Assembly (NCBI GenBank): GCA_963854835.1
Contig: OY978525.1
Location: forward strand, 72,122,628-72,186,627
Length of the DNA: 64,000 nt
Reading direction: 5' to 3'
Source of the DNA: Megamerina dolium
Taxonomy: Eukaryota > Arthropoda > Insecta > Diptera > Megamerinidae
Positions 62,620 to 64,000 of the stretch are shown one piece after another. The notes under the pieces were generated by a model that did no database searches, had not been told where the DNA came from, and was given only the letters and a program-made list of their open reading frames with translations. How positions within the stretch are numbered: the stretch's first letter is position 1; the number at the start of each line of letters is the position of its first letter. A program made the translations under genes and the position numbers.

Positions 62620-63345
62620 AGAAAATGTTTTACAACTATTGGAGAAGTACAGTTCAATCTTTTCTTCAAATGGAAAAACTGAAGGACGAACAACCATCGT
62701 GAAGCATCACATTGACACCGGTGATCCTCGACCAATTCTTCAAGCACCACGACGAGTTCCATTGGCCAAAAAAGATGAAGTCATTAACCTGATTACCGAT
62801 ATGCAGAAACAAGGTGTTATTGAACCATCAGCGGGTCCATGGAGTTCACCAGTTGTGCTGGTGAACTCCATGCTGAAGGATCGAAGTACTCGATTCTGTG
62901 TGGATTACAGAAAGCTAAATGATATCACGAAAAAAGACAGCTATGCACTACAAAGAATTTATGATACTCTGGACACGCTATCTGGTGCGAAGTGGTTTTC
63001 AACTCTTGATGTGCAGAGTGGCTACTGAGAAGTGGAACGTGGTGAGGAGGACAAAGAGAAAACTGCTTTCAGTATTGGCGATGGTCTATGGCAATTTACA
63101 GTGATGCCATTTGGCTTATGCAATGCGCTGGCTACTTTCAAACATTTGATGTAGCATGTACTCAGAGAACTACACTGAAAAACGTGCTTGGTGTACCTTG
63201 ATGACATTATCGTGATGGGAAAAGATTTTAACGACCACCTGGAAAATTTGAAAGAAGTATTTGAGCGTATACAATCAGCAGGGCTAAAACTGAATATGAA
63301 AAAGTGTTCACTCTTCAGGCGAGAAGTTAAATACCTCGTAATGCT
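62620..63345 (+). pseudogene. Gypsy reverse transcriptase, N-terminal half
   Basis: VKHHIDTGDPRPILQAPRRV, PLAKKDEVINLITDMQKQGV, IEPSAGPWSSPVVLVNS, STRFCVDYRKLNDITKKDSY, then AKWFSTLDVQSGY (first Asp) followed by a TGA stop at 63026. Past it, another frame shows TPFGLCNA-like sequence and from 63188 MVYLDDIIVMGKDFNDHLEN (catalytic YLDD), LKLNMKKCSLFRREVKYL. Broken by stops between 63026 and 63188. Confidence 0.88.
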
Positions 63346-63433
63346 TCATAATCCACAACGAAAGAAAAGATTGTCTCCTAAACTACAGACTCATTGGGAA
63401 GGACCATATGAGATTATAGCAAAGATAAAGTAG
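63346..63433 (+). pseudogene. Gypsy integrase C-terminal tail fused to RT
   Basis: After RREVKYL the same frame reads VMLHNPQRKKRLSPKLQTHW then EGPYEIIAKIK, the GPY/F-type end of gypsy integrase. The piece at 31050-31110 has the same NPQRKK. The join is in frame, so roughly 2 kb of pol was deleted cleanly. Confidence 0.88.
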
Positions 63434-63554
63434 TATCGTAGTGTATCGTATTCAACTTGCCTGGAATAAAAGAGCAAAGTTTAAAATAGTGCACTTGGAG
63501 CGACTTGCGCCATATCGGGAGGAAGTATAAAAACTTGTTCGGGACGAACAAGGT

Positions 63555-63568
63555 TAAGAGGAGGGCAG
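63555..63568 (+). promoter_or_regulatory. Gypsy polypurine tract
   Basis: TAAGAGGAGGGCAG immediately before the 3' LTR start TGTAACG. Confidence 0.75.
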
Positions 63569-63929
63569 TGTAACGAGTATCGATGGTTGGTTACTCATCA
63601 CTATTGTGACGAGAAAAAAAGAGATAAATCTCGACTACGACAAATGAAGATTCTGGAGTGTTGCCACAGAGTATAAATAGAGCTTGTTGTTGACAAATGA
63701 AATCATTTGAATACCGAAAATGATCGCACAAACACTGGTACAGTAACAGAGGCGAAAGTTGAAAGTACATTAAACGAGTTATTGTAAATAGTTGATTGTA
63801 AACAGAGTTGATTAAATAAATTGTTGTTGTATATAGTTACAAAATAGGTGTTGCAATTATTATTAACAGAATCCAATGATCGAACAAGGTTAATTCAAAT
63901 AGAATTAAACGCTCACAAAATAATAACGT

Positions 63930-63933
<4 letters not shown>
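63569..63933 (+). repeat. Gypsy 3' LTR, 365 bp
   Basis: TGTAACGAGTATCGATGG to AATAACGTAACA. A TATA-like element (GAGTATAAATAGAG) at about 63670-63683 and an initiator-like region downstream fit an LTR promoter. Related copies: 29401-29705, 30700-30962, 61153-61278. Confidence 0.92.
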
Positions 63934-63985
<52 letters not shown>

Positions 63986-64000
63986 TTATATATATATACA
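63934..64000. repeat. (TA)n microsatellite running off the window
   Basis: TA repeats begin directly after the LTR end. Confidence 0.9.

Larger units (their letters stand above)
61153..63933 (+). mobile_element. Gypsy LTR retrotransposon with large internal deletion
   Basis: Partial 5' LTR (61153-61278), PBS, gag end, protease, RT start, abrupt jump to integrase C-terminus, polypurine tract, full 3' LTR (63569-63933). Same family as the integrase and LTR pieces at 29.4-32.4 kb. RT palm C-terminus, RNase H and nearly all integrase are missing. Confidence 0.88.

Overview
The window looks like a repeat-dominated stretch of an insect nuclear genome, most likely a fly (Diptera). This rests on transposon content: BEL/Pao, Ty3/gypsy, CR1, Jockey, RTE, LOA-type, PIF/Harbinger, mariner/Tc1, a tRNA-derived SINE and Polinton/Maverick, in AT-rich DNA with (TA)n tracts. 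I found no convincing single-copy host gene, rRNA or CRISPR array. Almost every coding region is a mobile-element gene, usually frameshifted, truncated or split by younger insertions.

Layout. 0-10.2 kb: a Harbinger relic, a degraded LOA-type element (minus) split by an LTR, a Harbinger element with terminal inverted repeats (4925-7035), an RTE 3' fragment, a Tc1/mariner-superfamily relic and a Harbinger Myb/SANT relic. 10.2-19.1 kb: a SINE inside a CR1-like fragment, then BEL element no. 1 (minus), which carries a nested mariner (14850-15487) and a nested Jockey element that itself holds a SINE. 19.1-25.5 kb: a CR1 element split by a full-length RTE with a 12-bp target duplication. 25.5-32.4 kb: the C-terminal end of a BEL integrase followed by an env-like remnant, RTE pieces (one split by a solo LTR), BEL leader-like AT-rich DNA, and gypsy LTR/integrase pieces. 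32.5-47.2 kb: the remains of a Polinton/Maverick DNA-virus-like element, with packaging ATPase, capsid-like, phospholipase-like, cysteine protease and integrase remnants. Its ends are inverted repeats, each containing a tRNA-like gene with box A, box B and a T5 terminator. A gypsy gag-PR fragment, SINEs, LOA sequence and a mariner have inserted into it. 39.7-45.2 kb is a large inverted repeat with arms of about 2.5 kb around a BEL LTR. 44.8-58.9 kb is a 7.08-kb direct tandem duplication with five substitutions seen. 54.4-60.7 kb is a complete BEL-family element on the minus strand: 447-bp LTRs, TSD GTATT, tRNA-Tyr-type PBS, polypurine tract and one intact 882-codon gag-protease ORF without pol. 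61.2-63.9 kb: an internally deleted gypsy element next to (TA)n DNA.

How the parts relate. Nesting gives an order of events. BEL no. 1 predates its mariner and Jockey insertions, Jockey predates its SINE, CR1 predates RTE, and the Polinton predates almost everything inside it. The LTRs of the complete BEL differ at 5 of 447 sites (about 1.1%). The two 7.08-kb copies differ at about 5 sites (about 0.07%), so the segmental duplication, if not an assembly artefact, is much younger than that BEL insertion. The most novel-looking items are the Polinton with tRNA-like genes in its terminal repeats and flanking small-hairpin arrays, and the pol-less BEL element whose ORF carries a second zinc-knuckle module behind a protease with an altered active-site motif. 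Family calls come from residue patterns I recognise; no database search was possible.
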